Shown here: positions 7,191 through 15,290 of the stretch, piece after piece
Position numbering within the stretch: the first letter of the stretch is position 1
Layout: every line of letters starts with the position of its first letter
Assembly: GCF_003027925.1 (NCBI RefSeq)
Contig: NZ_PYPS01000001.1
Coordinates: forward strand, 1-64,000
Origin: Micromonospora sp. RP3T
Lineage (GTDB): Bacteria > Actinomycetota > Actinomycetes > Mycobacteriales > Micromonosporaceae
Direction of reading: 5' to 3'
DNA length: 64,000 nt
Position numbers and translations under genes: made by a program
The notes under the pieces: model-generated
Databases searched by the model: none
Told to the model about the DNA's origin: nothing
Seen by the model: the letters and a program-made list of their open reading frames with translations, nothing else

Positions 7191-7483
7191 CAGCGTTTTC
7201 CCAGCTTGGACCCTGTCTCGCCTGTTGCTTGAGTCGAGAGCTCCGGAACTAATCGGACCGATATCCGAAAGCGCTCAAACTCCTAGCTGTGTGTCAATCT
7301 GGGCGAGTATTCGTTAATTCGTGTTCCCCATCACATTGATCTTCGGGGTCAATTTTCGGGCACCGGCGACCCTGGGTTCGCGGTCCCGAAGTCCAAGTTG
7401 GCGCAGAGTTCCGCGCTCCTGGCCCGGCGAGGGTTCTGATCGGTCTGCTCACCTCTTGGGCGCCGACGTGTCGGCGGCGGTTG

Positions 7484-7540
7484 TTGACTTGTCTGCCAAG
7501 TGCCGTCTACCTTGGAGTCTCAACTTGGCAGACATGCCAA
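7484..7540 (+). promoter_or_regulatory. pra promoter with overlapping repressor operators
   Basis: TTGACT (7484-7489) and TACCTT (7508-7513), 18 bases apart, make a good sigma-70-type promoter. ACTTG (7487-7491), TCTGC, CAAGT (7497-7501) overlaps the -35 and matches the inner half-sites of the GntR operator at 3477-3500. TGTCTGCCAAGT (7490-7501) is repeated inverted as ACTTGGCAGACA (7523-7534), and TTGGCA-GACA-TGCCAA spans 7525-7540. The layout fits repression of pra by the element's KorSA-like protein. Confidence 0.65.
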
Positions 7541-7558
7541 CAACCCGGAGGTTGAGCG

Positions 7559-7960
7559 ATGGCTCTGCGTGGCGGTACGAGGTTCGCCGTGCGTTGTGAG
7601 GACGTGTTCCCGGCGGGATGCGCCCTGGTCCCCGAGTCCCTGGGTGAGGTCGAGGACTTCGACGAGAAGACGGGCCGGCGCAGCCCGGCGAAGGACAAGT
7701 TGACCGGTCAGCGGGTGTGGCAGGTGCGGGTGATGGATCTGGACCCGGAGCTTGGGAAGCGCTCGCGGGAGACGACGGTGAAGATCTCGGCGGACTACCA
7801 GCCGGTGCCGCCGACGGGTGCCCCGTTCGAGGCGGTGGAGTTCGACGGGATGACGGTGACGCCGTACGTGGCGAACAACGGCCGGATGGCGTACTCGCTG
7901 CGGGCGACCGGCATGCGCGCTCCGGCAGGTGTGGCCAGCAACAAGAAGGCGGCGGCGTAG
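7559..7960 (+). CDS. pra: Pra-like activator of AICE replication, integration and excision
   Basis: 133 residues from ATG 7559 with GGAGG at 7547-7551. The sequence matches my memory of the family annotated as plasmid replication, integration and excision activator: FAVRCEDVFPAGCALVPESL, VKDFD-like VEDFDEKTG, DKLTGQRVWQVRVMDLDPE, VKISADYQPVPPTGAPFEAVEFDGMTVTPYV and GRMAYSLRATGM. In pSAM2 Pra switches on rep, xis and int and is held off by KorSA; operator-like repeats over its promoter here agree. It is the first gene of the backbone cluster and is followed by a strong hairpin before the next gene. Confidence 0.85.
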   Translation: MALRGGTRFAVRCEDVFPAGCALVPESLGEVEDFDEKTGRRSPAKDKLTGQRVWQVRVMDLDPELGKRSRETTVKISADYQPVPPTGAPFEAVEFDGMTVTPYVANNGRMAYSLRATGMRAPAGVASNKKAAA

Positions 7961-7972
7961 CCGCATTTGGTG

Positions 7973-8014
7973 GGGGCGGGGCTGTCAGGTCTTGGCGGAC
8001 GGCAGCCCCGCCCC
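7973..8014 (+). terminator. strong hairpin downstream of pra
   Basis: GGGGCGGGGCTG (7973-7984) pairs perfectly with CAGCCCCGCCCC (8003-8014) around an 18-base loop; a pyrimidine-rich stretch follows. It separates pra from the conjugation/replication genes and may terminate or attenuate transcription, making expression of the downstream genes conditional. Confidence 0.6.
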
Positions 8015-8053
8015 TGTGTCTCTTTCCCCTGCTCTGTCGAGAGAGGTAGTGAC

Positions 8054-8236
8054 GTGTCCAAGCGTAGGCGTTCGGCTGCCCCGGCCCAGCCTCGGTGCGG
8101 CGTGTGTCAGTCCCGGTTCGATCCGGCCACGGGTGCCGATGGCCGGTGTGAGGGCTGCGTGGGGCAGCTCGTGCTTCCGTTTCCTCCGGTGCGGGATGCG
8201 TCGGGTCGGTTCGTGTCGCTGCGGGGTGCCAAGTGA
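8054..8236 (+). CDS. small zinc-ribbon-like protein
   Basis: 60 residues from GTG 8054 with an AGAGAGG stretch upstream. Two Cys pairs, CGVC near residue 15 and CEGC near residue 32, suggest a metal-binding ribbon; the N-terminus is basic (SKRRR) and the C-terminus is VRDASGRFVSLRGAK. It overlaps the translocase gene by four bases (GTGA). Small Cys-pair proteins commonly sit between pra and tra genes in AICEs, but the function is not known to me. Confidence 0.6.
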   Translation: MSKRRRSAAPAQPRCGVCQSRFDPATGADGRCEGCVGQLVLPFPPVRDASGRFVSLRGAK

Positions 8237-9855
8237 TTGGGCGGCCTCGCGGTGAGGTGGTGTCGACCTCGGCCGGTGACCTGATCGTGTTCCGTCCGAG
8301 GCGCTTCGAGCTGCCGATGTGGCTGGTGGTGCTCGGCCTGGTGCTGCGCTGGTCCGGGCGGGTGCTGTGGTGGTGCCTGCGTCATCCGGTGGCAACCGGC
8401 TCAGTGGTCCTGGCGCTGTGGCTGTACGTCGAGTTCGACTGGCTCGGCCTGGTGGTGCCGCTGGTGATCGCGTCGGCGGTGTCGGCGGTGTGGCGCTGGC
8501 GCGATGAGTCGTCCTGGTGGGCGTGGCTGGCGGGCCCGCTGCTCGGCTCCTTCCGGCGGGTGTTCGTCTACCGGCGGGTGTGGCGTGAGGCCATGACGCT
8601 CTGCGGGCTCGCCGAGACGTTCGACCGCCGGCACGTTCTCCCTGAGCTGCTGCGGGTCCGCTCGGATCAGGCCCTCGACGTGCTGACGGTCCGGATGGTG
8701 CGGGGGCAGACGCCGGAGCAGTTCCAGCGGATGAGCGCGAACCTGGCCTACGCCTTCGGCCGGCGCCACGCCCGGGTCTACGCGGAACGTCCCGGCGACC
8801 CGCCGACCCGGACTGGTCGGGGTGCGTGGGTGTTGCGGTTGGTGGATCGGGTGCGGTATCGGGACCGGCCGACGGTGGTCTACGTGGCGTTGGTGCGGAG
8901 CGATGCGTTGCGCACGCTGGTGCCGCCGTTCCCGGTGCCGGCGGTGCCGGACTTCACCGCGCTGCCGTTGGCCCGGCGGGAGGACCTGCGGACCTGGTCG
9001 CTGCATCTGCTCGCGACTCACGTGCTGGTGGGCGGCGCCACCCGGTCGGGGAAGGGCTCGGTGCTGTGGTCGCTGGTCCGGGTCCTCGGCGGCGGGGTCG
9101 CCTCCGGGCTGGTGCGGCTGTGGGTGGTCGACCCGAAGGGCGGGATGGAGTTCGCGCTCGGCCGGCCGATGTTCGCCCGGTTCGCGTGCAAATCGTTCGA
9201 GGCGATAGCGGACCTTCTCGACGAGGCCGTGACCGTGCTGCGGGAGCGTCAGACCCGCCTGGCGGGAACGGTGCGGGTGCACACGCCGACCGAAGTGGAC
9301 CCCCTGGTCGTGGTCGTCGTCGACGAGATGGCGGCGCTGACCGCCTATTTGCAGGATGTCGAGCTGCGTAAGCGCATCGCCGCCTCGCTCGGGGTGCTGC
9401 TGTCGCAGGGTGCCGGCGTCGGTGTGCTGGTGGTGGCGGCGTTGCAGGACCCGCGTAAGGAGGTGCTGCCGTTTCGGGACCTGTTCCCGACCCGCATCGC
9501 GCTCGGCCTGACCGAGGCGTCACAGGTCGACATGGTCCTCGGCGACGGTGCCCGCAACCGTGGCGCGCTCGCGGACCAGATGCCCCGGTGGGCCAAGGGC
9601 GTCGGCTACGTGATCCTCGACGGCACCCCCGACCCGATGCGGGTCCGGTTCTCCTACGTCACCGACGACGACATCCGCGACATGGCCCAGCGGTTCCCGG
9701 CACCGGCTGACGCATCGGACATCCTCGCCCAGGTCGGCCGGGAAACCGCCACCGAACCGGTACGCCTTCCCTTGCCGCGTAAGCCGTCCGGGCCGCTGCT
9801 GCCCGACGCGCTACGCAACCTCCTCGACTCCGACGGCGGGGGTGAGCCGCGGTGA
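8233..9855 (+). CDS. FtsK/SpoIIIE-type conjugal DNA translocase (TraSA/TraB-like)
   Basis: 540 residues from GTG 8233. N-terminal hydrophobic helices (about residues 30-90) anchor it in the membrane. The ATPase core has Walker A GGATRSGKGS starting at Gly267, the VVDPKGGMEF segment, Walker B VVVVVDEM near residue 360 and the sensor region VVAALQDPRKE. AICEs transfer double-stranded DNA with a single FtsK-like protein that recognises short repeats and pumps DNA through a hexamer; this is that protein by length, motifs and context. It is coupled by GTGA overlaps to the genes on both sides. Confidence 0.92.
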   Translation: MIGRPRGEVVSTSAGDLIVFRPRRFELPMWLVVLGLVLRWSGRVLWWCLRHPVATGSVVLALWLYVEFDWLGLVVPLVIASAVSAVWRWRDESSWWAWLAGPLLGSFRRVFVYRRVWREAMTLCGLAETFDRRHVLPELLRVRSDQALDVLTVRMVRGQTPEQFQRMSANLAYAFGRRHARVYAERPGDPPTRTGRGAWVLRLVDRVRYRDRPTVVYVALVRSDALRTLVPPFPVPAVPDFTALPLARREDLRTWSLHLLATHVLVGGATRSGKGSVLWSLVRVLGGGVASGLVRLWVVDPKGGMEFALGRPMFARFACKSFEAIADLLDEAVTVLRERQTRLAGTVRVHTPTEVDPLVVVVVDEMAALTAYLQDVELRKRIAASLGVLLSQGAGVGVLVVAALQDPRKEVLPFRDLFPTRIALGLTEASQVDMVLGDGARNRGALADQMPRWAKGVGYVILDGTPDPMRVRFSYVTDDDIRDMAQRFPAPADASDILAQVGRETATEPVRLPLPRKPSGPLLPDALRNLLDSDGGGEPR

Positions 9856-10106
9856 CCACCCCTGCGAACGGTCGCCGGTTCTACCGGCTGCGCACCCCCG
9901 AACCCGTCACCGCCGTGTCCGTCCGCGTCGACCCGCAACGGCCCGACCCGTACCCGGTCTATCTCGCGGTCGGTGCCGGCCGGCGACGGATGTCCCTGAC
10001 CCCCGACGAGGCATGGGCGCTGTGGCGCTGCCTCTCCGAAGCCGTCGCCGCCCTCGGCGCCCCTCCCGACTACATCCGCACCGACATCCGACCGGCCAGG
10101 AGGTAA
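9852..10106 (+). CDS. small AICE backbone protein, unknown function
   Basis: 84 residues from GTG 9852, overlapping the translocase stop by four bases. The protein reads FYRLRTPEPVTAVSVRVDPQRPDPYPVYLAVGAGRRRMSLTPDEAWALWRCLSEAVAAL, a mostly beta N-terminal part followed by an amphipathic helix. No catalytic motif is visible. Its fixed position between the tra and SpdB-like genes suggests a role in transfer or spread, which is inference. Confidence 0.65.
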   Translation: MTTPANGRRFYRLRTPEPVTAVSVRVDPQRPDPYPVYLAVGAGRRRMSLTPDEAWALWRCLSEAVAALGAPPDYIRTDIRPARR

Positions 10107-10111
10107 CCGCG

Positions 10112-10303
10112 ATGACCACCCTCACCCGCATCGTCAACCGGCTCCGCCGCCCGCTGCGCATCCGCCTCGTCGGCCCGGCCGACCAGACCGCCGCCGCCCT
10201 GCACGGCCTGGCGCACATGGTCAACCGCCGCCCCGACATGGCCGACCGGCGAATCCGCATCGACCTGACCATCCGCGACAAGCCCATGCGGGAGTGGCGA
10301 TGA
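10112..10303 (+). CDS. small basic AICE backbone protein
   Basis: 63 residues from ATG 10112, supported by the strong ribosome site AGGAGGT (10098-10104). It is rich in Arg and Leu (MTTLTRIVNRLRRPLRIRLVGP ending PMREWR) and likely forms helices. The gene overlaps the following membrane-protein gene by four bases (ATGA). No family is recognised; small basic proteins at this place are typical of pSAM2-like elements. Confidence 0.65.
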   Translation: MTTLTRIVNRLRRPLRIRLVGPADQTAAALHGLAHMVNRRPDMADRRIRIDLTIRDKPMREWR

Positions 10304-10845
10304 CCGAGCGCACCGAATCCGCCATACGCCTGGTGATCCTGCTCGCCATCGCCGCCATGGCCGGCGCCGCCGCCTTCACCCACGTCCACGACCTGTCCGT
10401 CACCCACGGCCAACCCGACTGGATCGGCTGGGCCAACGCCGTAGCCGTCGAGCTGATGACCATCTACCTCGGCCTGGAACTACGCGCCCGACGCCGCGCC
10501 GGTCGACCCGTCGGCCTGGTGGGCTCGCTGCTGGTGGCGTTCGCGTTGCTGTCCCTCGCCGCTCAGGTCGCGGAAGCCCATCCGTCGGTGTGGGGCTGGG
10601 TCGTGGCGGCGGTGCCGTCACTGGCCTTCCTCGCCCTGGTCAAGGTCGTCCTGTCCAACGCCCCGGTCACGCCGCCGGCTGTCGAGCCGAACCAGCCCGA
10701 CGCGTACCGGTACGAAGAGCCAGAGCAGGCCACCGAGGTTGAGCCGGTCCGCCCGACCGCGCCGGCGTCGCCCGTCGTGCCGGCGGTGCTGCCTCCGCGT
10801 GCTGTCCCGCCTAACCGGCCGCACGTCGTCGGAATCATCCGATGA
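10300..10845 (+). CDS. DUF2637 / SpdB-like membrane protein
   Basis: 181 residues from ATG 10300. Four hydrophobic segments cover residues about 8-27, 42-60, 68-90 and 98-118; the pattern HVHDLSVTHGQPDWIGWANAVAVELMTIYLGLELRARRR matches DUF2637 proteins. The C-terminal 60 residues are Pro/Val/Glu-rich and soluble. DUF2637 proteins are the SpdB-type spread proteins of actinomycete conjugative elements, thought to help plasmid movement between hyphal compartments. It is coupled to rep by an ATGA overlap. Confidence 0.8.
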   Translation: MTERTESAIRLVILLAIAAMAGAAAFTHVHDLSVTHGQPDWIGWANAVAVELMTIYLGLELRARRRAGRPVGLVGSLLVAFALLSLAAQVAEAHPSVWGWVVAAVPSLAFLALVKVVLSNAPVTPPAVEPNQPDAYRYEEPEQATEVEPVRPTAPASPVVPAVLPPRAVPPNRPHVVGIIR

Positions 10846-12593
10846 CCGCGCCGACCCTGCCCGGCCTTGCCCCCGTCCCGACCCCGGCTGCTGCTCCTCG
10901 GCCGGGGTCGCGGGCGGCCCGCATGGCGCTACCCCGCTCCGTCGATGTGCTCAAGGAGATCGCCGCCGAGTACGGCGTCTGCGTGCGCCCCCTGGCCATG
11001 CGCCGCACGGACCTCGACACCGGCCTGACCGAGGTCATCGACCTGCCCTGCGGCGCGACCCGGGAAGACAAGTGCGCGCCGTGCGCGAAGAAGAACCGCC
11101 GGCTGCGCCAGGCCCAGATCCGGGAGGGCTGGCACCGCGACGACGAACCGCTACCGCCCCCGCAGCCGGCGACCGAGGAACAGTCGTCCCTGATCCTCTT
11201 CCGCGCACACCTGGAGTTCTCCCGTGACGAGGCTTCTCGGGCGTGCCAGTGGGACCAGGTGGAAGACCTCGACGAGGCGATCCGCGAAGTGGAAGAGGCG
11301 ATCGCGGCCGAAGGGCTCCGGGGACGGGTCGCCCCGCCGCACGCGACCGGCGACGAGGACCAGGGCGACGACGACACCGGCCCGCGCCGCAAGCGCTCCA
11401 CCCGACGGCGGCAGGACGCCCCGGAACTGCCTCGCCGCAAGGTGGAGGCGCGCACGGTCGGCAGGACGTACACCGCTGCGGACGGGGCCACCTACCGGCC
11501 GTCGATGTGGCTGACGCTCACCCTCGACTCCTACGGCCCCGTCCGCCCCGACGGCACCCCGCTCAACCCCGACCGGTACGACTACCGCCGGGCCGCGTGG
11601 GACGCGGTGCACTTCCCTCGGCTGCTCGATCGGTTCTGGCAGAACCTGCGGCGGTGTGAGGGCTGGAACGTCCAGTACGCCGGCTGCGTCGAGCCGCAAC
11701 GCCGCCTCGCCCCACACGCCCACTTCGCCATCCGGGGCACCATCCCCCGGGACATCCTGCGCACCGTCGCGGCGGCCACCTACCACCAGGTGTGGTGGCC
11801 GGCGGTCGACGCCCAGCGGTACACCGTCGACCGGCCCCCGGTCTGGGACGAGGACGCCTCGGCGTGGGTCGACCCCGACACCCGCCAGCCGCTGACCACC
11901 TGGACGGAAGCCCTCGACACCATCGACGCCGACCCGGACGCGGAACCGGTGCACGTGGTCCGCTTCGGCGCCCAAGTCGACGCCCGCGGCGTCATGCCCG
12001 GCACCGCCGACGCCGAACGGACCATCCGGTACGTCACGAAGTACATCACCAAGCACACCGGCGACTGCCACAAGGCCACCACCGACCGGCAACGGGCACA
12101 CCTGGACCGGCTGTGGCGGGAACTGCGCGTGACCCCCTGCACCGACCGTTGCGCGAACTGGCTGCTGTACGGCGTCCAGCCGAAGAAGGCACACGCGAAG
12201 CTCAAGCCGGGCCGCTGCAAGGGAAAGGTCCACCAGCGCGACACCCTCGGCATCGGCGGCCGGCGCATCCTCATCTCCCGCGACTGGTCCGGCAAAACGC
12301 TCTCCGACCACAAACACGACGTGCGGGCCTGGGTGCGGGCGCTGCTCGGCGTCACCGTCGGCCTTGATGGCGTCGACGACCAGGGCGCCGCCGTCGAACC
12401 GGTCCGGCACGCCTGGGAACTGGCCCGCCCCGATGATCCGGACGTGCCGGCGATGGCGCACCGGCTGCTGCGGTCGATCAGCGAACGCGCCCGCTGGCGC
12501 TCCGAACTGCTCGCCGCCAAGGACCGCGCGGCCCAGCTCCCCGACAACGCCTCGACGACGGAAGCGCACTACAAGACGGGGGAGGGGCTGTGA
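10842..12593 (+). CDS. RepSA-like replication initiator
   Basis: 583 residues from ATG 10842. An N-terminal region has Cys clusters (DLPCGATREDKCAPCAKKNRR) probably binding zinc, a charged middle, and a core with the HUH-type motif PHAHF (His292 and His294) and the tyrosine motif YVTKYITKH (Tyr397, Tyr401). These are the metal-binding and nicking residues expected for rolling-circle initiators of the pSAM2 RepSA group. CTDRCANWLLYG follows with a further Cys pair. The gene overlaps spdB-like and xis genes. It should nick the element's double-strand origin after excision. Confidence 0.9.
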   Translation: MTAPTLPGLAPVPTPAAAPRPGSRAARMALPRSVDVLKEIAAEYGVCVRPLAMRRTDLDTGLTEVIDLPCGATREDKCAPCAKKNRRLRQAQIREGWHRDDEPLPPPQPATEEQSSLILFRAHLEFSRDEASRACQWDQVEDLDEAIREVEEAIAAEGLRGRVAPPHATGDEDQGDDDTGPRRKRSTRRRQDAPELPRRKVEARTVGRTYTAADGATYRPSMWLTLTLDSYGPVRPDGTPLNPDRYDYRRAAWDAVHFPRLLDRFWQNLRRCEGWNVQYAGCVEPQRRLAPHAHFAIRGTIPRDILRTVAAATYHQVWWPAVDAQRYTVDRPPVWDEDASAWVDPDTRQPLTTWTEALDTIDADPDAEPVHVVRFGAQVDARGVMPGTADAERTIRYVTKYITKHTGDCHKATTDRQRAHLDRLWRELRVTPCTDRCANWLLYGVQPKKAHAKLKPGRCKGKVHQRDTLGIGGRRILISRDWSGKTLSDHKHDVRAWVRALLGVTVGLDGVDDQGAAVEPVRHAWELARPDDPDVPAMAHRLLRSISERARWRSELLAAKDRAAQLPDNASTTEAHYKTGEGL

Positions 12594-12772
12594 TGGCCAA
12601 GGACGAGCTGTGGACGGTTCGGGACGTGTCGGCGTACCTCCGGGTCCCGCAGGAAACGCTGTACCGCTGGCGCAAGGTCAAGTACGGTCCGCCGGCGGCC
12701 CGGGTCGGCCGACACCTGCGCTACGAGCCGGAAGCGGTCCGGGCCTGGGTACGCGAGCAGGCGGCGGCCTGA
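12593..12772 (+). CDS. xis: excisionase (Xis), MerR/AlpA-type winged helix
   Basis: 59 residues from ATG 12593; GTG 12590 just before it is also possible. The sequence LWTVRDVSAYLRVPQETLYRWRKVKYGPPAARVGRHLRYEPEAVRAWVREQ is a typical AICE Xis winged helix. GGGAGGGG upstream serves as ribosome site. It overlaps rep and int by one to four bases, so all three are made from one transcript. Xis bends DNA at the attachment site and lets the integrase excise the element. Confidence 0.9.
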   Translation: MAKDELWTVRDVSAYLRVPQETLYRWRKVKYGPPAARVGRHLRYEPEAVRAWVREQAAA

Positions 12773-13974
12773 TGGGACACGTCGAGGACCGCTGGTACAA
12801 GACGCTGCGCCACGAGGGCGGACGAAAGGAGCGGATCAAGACGCAACTGTTCGGCAAAGGGCTGCGCTACCGGGTCCGCTACATCGGCCCGGACGGCAAG
12901 GAACGCAAGAAGTCCTTCCCCGACCGGGCCAAGCGCGAGGCTGACGCCTTCCTCGTCTCCACCGAGACGGACAAGCTACGCGGCTCCTACGTCGACCCGG
13001 TCGCCGGCCGGATCACCTTCGCCGAGTACACCGAACGGTGGCTCACGACGCGCTCGGTCGACGAGTCGACTCGCGAGACAACCGAGTTCCGCGTACGCAA
13101 GCACCTGCTGCCCTTCTTCGGTGCTCGGCAACTGGCGTCGATCAAGCCCGGTCACATCCGGGAGTGGAACGCCGCGATGGTCGGCAAGCTGGCCCCGGCG
13201 ACCCGGGCCGTCGTCTTCGCTCACCTGCAAACCATCCTCGCCGCGGCTGTCGACGACGAACGGATCGCGAAGAACCCGTGTTCGGCAACGTCGGTCAACC
13301 CTCCTCGTCCGGCTCAGCGCCGGGTAGTGCCGTGGCGGTACGACCAGATCTCGGCAATCCGCAGCGGCCTCGCCCCGCGGTACCGGGCGATGGTCGACCT
13401 CGGCGCTGGCTGCGGTCTGCGGCAGGGGGAGATCCTCGGCCTCAGCATCGACGACATCGACTTCGACAACGGGTGGATCCACGTCTCGCGACAGGTCAAG
13501 ATCGTCCGGTGCCGGTTGGTGTTCGGGCTGCCCAAGAACGACCGTGACCGCCGGGTGCCGCTGCCGGACTCCGTCGGCCAGGCGCTCCGGCAGCACATCG
13601 AGGCTCGCTACTCGCTGACGCTCACCCTGCCGTGGGAGCACCCCGCCAACGAGGAGCAGGTCACGGCGCGACTGTTGTTCACCACCACCCACCGCAACGC
13701 GATCAACCGCTGCCGGTTCAACGAGACGAGCTGGCGGCCGGCTGTCGTGGCGGCCGGCATCACGCCGACCCGGGCGACCGGCATGCACGCGCTACGGCAC
13801 TTCTACGCCTCCTCGCTGCTCGACGCGGGAGAAAGCATCAAGGCTGTCGCGTCGTACCTCGGCCACGCCGACCCCGGGTTCACGCTCCGGGTCTACACGC
13901 ACCTGATGCCGGCCAGCGAGGAACGCACCCGGAACGCGATCGACGGCCTGTTCGGGACGCCGCCAGAGTCCTGA
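12772..13974 (+). CDS. int: tyrosine recombinase integrase
   Basis: 400 residues from ATG 12772, sharing the A of the xis stop (TGATG). The N-terminal 60 residues form an arm-binding-like region (GKGLRYRVRYIGPDGKERKKSF), then a SAM-like core-binding domain (residues 85-170), then the catalytic domain with Arg217 (GLRQGE), His339-x-x-Arg342 (MHALRHFYASS), LGH and Tyr375 (RVYTHL). All catalytic residues are present, so it should be active. Position at the end of the element marks the attachment site just downstream. Confidence 0.95.
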   Translation: MGHVEDRWYKTLRHEGGRKERIKTQLFGKGLRYRVRYIGPDGKERKKSFPDRAKREADAFLVSTETDKLRGSYVDPVAGRITFAEYTERWLTTRSVDESTRETTEFRVRKHLLPFFGARQLASIKPGHIREWNAAMVGKLAPATRAVVFAHLQTILAAAVDDERIAKNPCSATSVNPPRPAQRRVVPWRYDQISAIRSGLAPRYRAMVDLGAGCGLRQGEILGLSIDDIDFDNGWIHVSRQVKIVRCRLVFGLPKNDRDRRVPLPDSVGQALRQHIEARYSLTLTLPWEHPANEEQVTARLLFTTTHRNAINRCRFNETSWRPAVVAAGITPTRATGMHALRHFYASSLLDAGESIKAVASYLGHADPGFTLRVYTHLMPASEERTRNAIDGLFGTPPES

Positions 13975-14039
13975 CGCCCTGGCGACGCCCTGCGGGGCTT
14001 TCCGGGACACATAGCGCCTGATCAGAGCGGGTGTCGGGA

Positions 14040-15239
14040 TCAAAAGTCGGCGAACAGGTACGGCAGTTCACGTGGGAAGAGTCGACGCAGCTCGACGGCG
14101 GCGTCCACCGGCACCTCGCCCAGCCCGCGTACCGCCACCTCGACCGGGTCGAGCACGCCGTACGCCAGGGCGGACAGTCCGGCGGCGGTCAGCCGGGTCG
14201 CCGGCACGGTGCCCTCGGCGGCGCTGTCGGCCGGCACCACCGCCAGTTTGCCGGTGGTGCCGTCGAGCAGGTGCCGGCCGGCGAGCCAGCGGTCGCCGAC
14301 CAGCTCGACGAGCACCCGGCCCACCCCGACCGGCTGGTCGGCCAGCGCCTCCAGGCTGAGCAGCCGGGCCATCGGCGCGGAGGAGTCGGGCCGGTGCGCC
14401 CGCGTCTCGACGCGCACGTCGAAGTCGGTGAGCCACACCTCGGGCAGCTCGTCGGGGCCCAGCTCGACGCTGACCCGGTTCACCTGGTCGACGTGCCGGG
14501 CGAAGAACTGGAGCAGCGACGCCCGGGCGTACGGGTCGTCGAAGAGCAGGTCGTCGGCGACCAGCGTGCCGGCGTGGTCGTCGATCCGGTAGGTCACCGC
14601 GCCGACCGTCTCGCCGTCGCGTACCACGCTGAGCAGCCAGCGGTCGTCCCGCTCGCGCAGGCCGACCGCCCGGAAGTCGGGGAAGACCGCGAAGCCGTGG
14701 CGCTCGCGCAGGCACCTGTCGGTGTAGGCGCGCCACCGCGGGTAGCCCGCCCCGATCCGCTCCCAGACCAGCTCGTCGGGCAGCTCGGCGCGCAGCAGCG
14801 GCGCCAGCTCCGCGGGGGCGAACACCGCGGTACGCCGCCGGGGCAACCCGGCGTAGCCGAAGCGCTCGTAGAACGAGGGCCGGAACGGGTACAGCGCGCT
14901 GAGCTGGTGCCCCTCGTCCCGCATCCCGTCGAGGAGCTGGTGCATCAGCGTCCGGACGTGCCCGCGCCGGCGGGCCAGCGGATGGGTGGCCACCCCGGCG
15001 ACGCCGGCCATCGGCAGCACCGCGCCGCGCAGGTTCTGCCGCATCGGGATCGCCGAGGCCGCGGCCGTGGTGACGCCGTCCTCCTCGACCACCAGCGTGG
15101 TGTTCCCCGCGTTGGTCGGCAGGTAGGCGCGGAACTCGTCGGTCCGGGCCGGCGTCATCGGCGACGCCTCGAACGCGTACGCCTGGAGCGGGAAGCTGGT
15201 GGTCGGGCGTTCCTCGGCGCTCAGCCGGCGAATGTGCAT
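14040..15239 (-). CDS. Eis-type GNAT N-acetyltransferase
   Basis: 399 residues from ATG 15239. The N-terminal GNAT domain has MAGVAGVATHPLARRRGHVRTLMHQLLDGM, the acetyl-CoA V/A-x-x-x-x-R-R-x-G loop, and FYERFGYAG. A second degenerate GNAT and a C-terminal sterol-carrier-like domain follow, as in Eis. The protein ends LPYLFADF; in Eis the C-terminal carboxylate takes part in catalysis, and here the C-terminus seems intact. Eis enzymes acetylate aminoglycosides and lysines; the natural substrate here is unknown. The gene ends 65 bases from the AICE integrase gene. Confidence 0.9.
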   Translation of the reverse strand: MHIRRLSAEERPTTSFPLQAYAFEASPMTPARTDEFRAYLPTNAGNTTLVVEEDGVTTAAASAIPMRQNLRGAVLPMAGVAGVATHPLARRRGHVRTLMHQLLDGMRDEGHQLSALYPFRPSFYERFGYAGLPRRRTAVFAPAELAPLLRAELPDELVWERIGAGYPRWRAYTDRCLRERHGFAVFPDFRAVGLRERDDRWLLSVVRDGETVGAVTYRIDDHAGTLVADDLLFDDPYARASLLQFFARHVDQVNRVSVELGPDELPEVWLTDFDVRVETRAHRPDSSAPMARLLSLEALADQPVGVGRVLVELVGDRWLAGRHLLDGTTGKLAVVPADSAAEGTVPATRLTAAGLSALAYGVLDPVEVAVRGLGEVPVDAAVELRRLFPRELPYLFADF

Positions 15240-15290
15240 TCGTTCATCCCAACGTGCCCGTCCCCGGGTCGCAACCCGAATGGGTCGCCG

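Larger units (their letters stand above)
7019..7558. other. 540-bp regulatory gap before the pra operon
   Basis: No convincing gene. It holds the promoter region of the small minus-strand gene, a 9-12-9 inverted repeat (7161-7190), a low-GC segment around 7230-7330, and the pra promoter/operator region (7484-7540). An origin or transfer site could also lie here, but no iterons are recognisable. Confidence 0.4.
363..14039 (+). mobile_element. pSAM2-type actinomycete integrative and conjugative element (AICE), right part with cargo; left end not located
   Basis: Backbone gene order pra - small Zn-ribbon - FtsK/TraB translocase - small ORFs - DUF2637/SpdB - Rep - xis - int (7559-13974) is the classical AICE order, with a KorSA-like GntR repressor at 3052-3462. 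Integrase at the very end next to chromosomal genes places the right attachment site within about 13975-14045. No tRNA gene is visible there, although AICEs usually use tRNA genes. Cargo (363-7018) includes an AT-richer two-gene module. The left boundary given is only the first clear cargo gene; the true left end may lie outside the window. Confidence 0.7.

Noticed and set aside
13975-14045. tRNA gene as integration site.
   Set aside because: No cloverleaf, TTCGA arm or acceptor-stem pattern could be found after the integrase.
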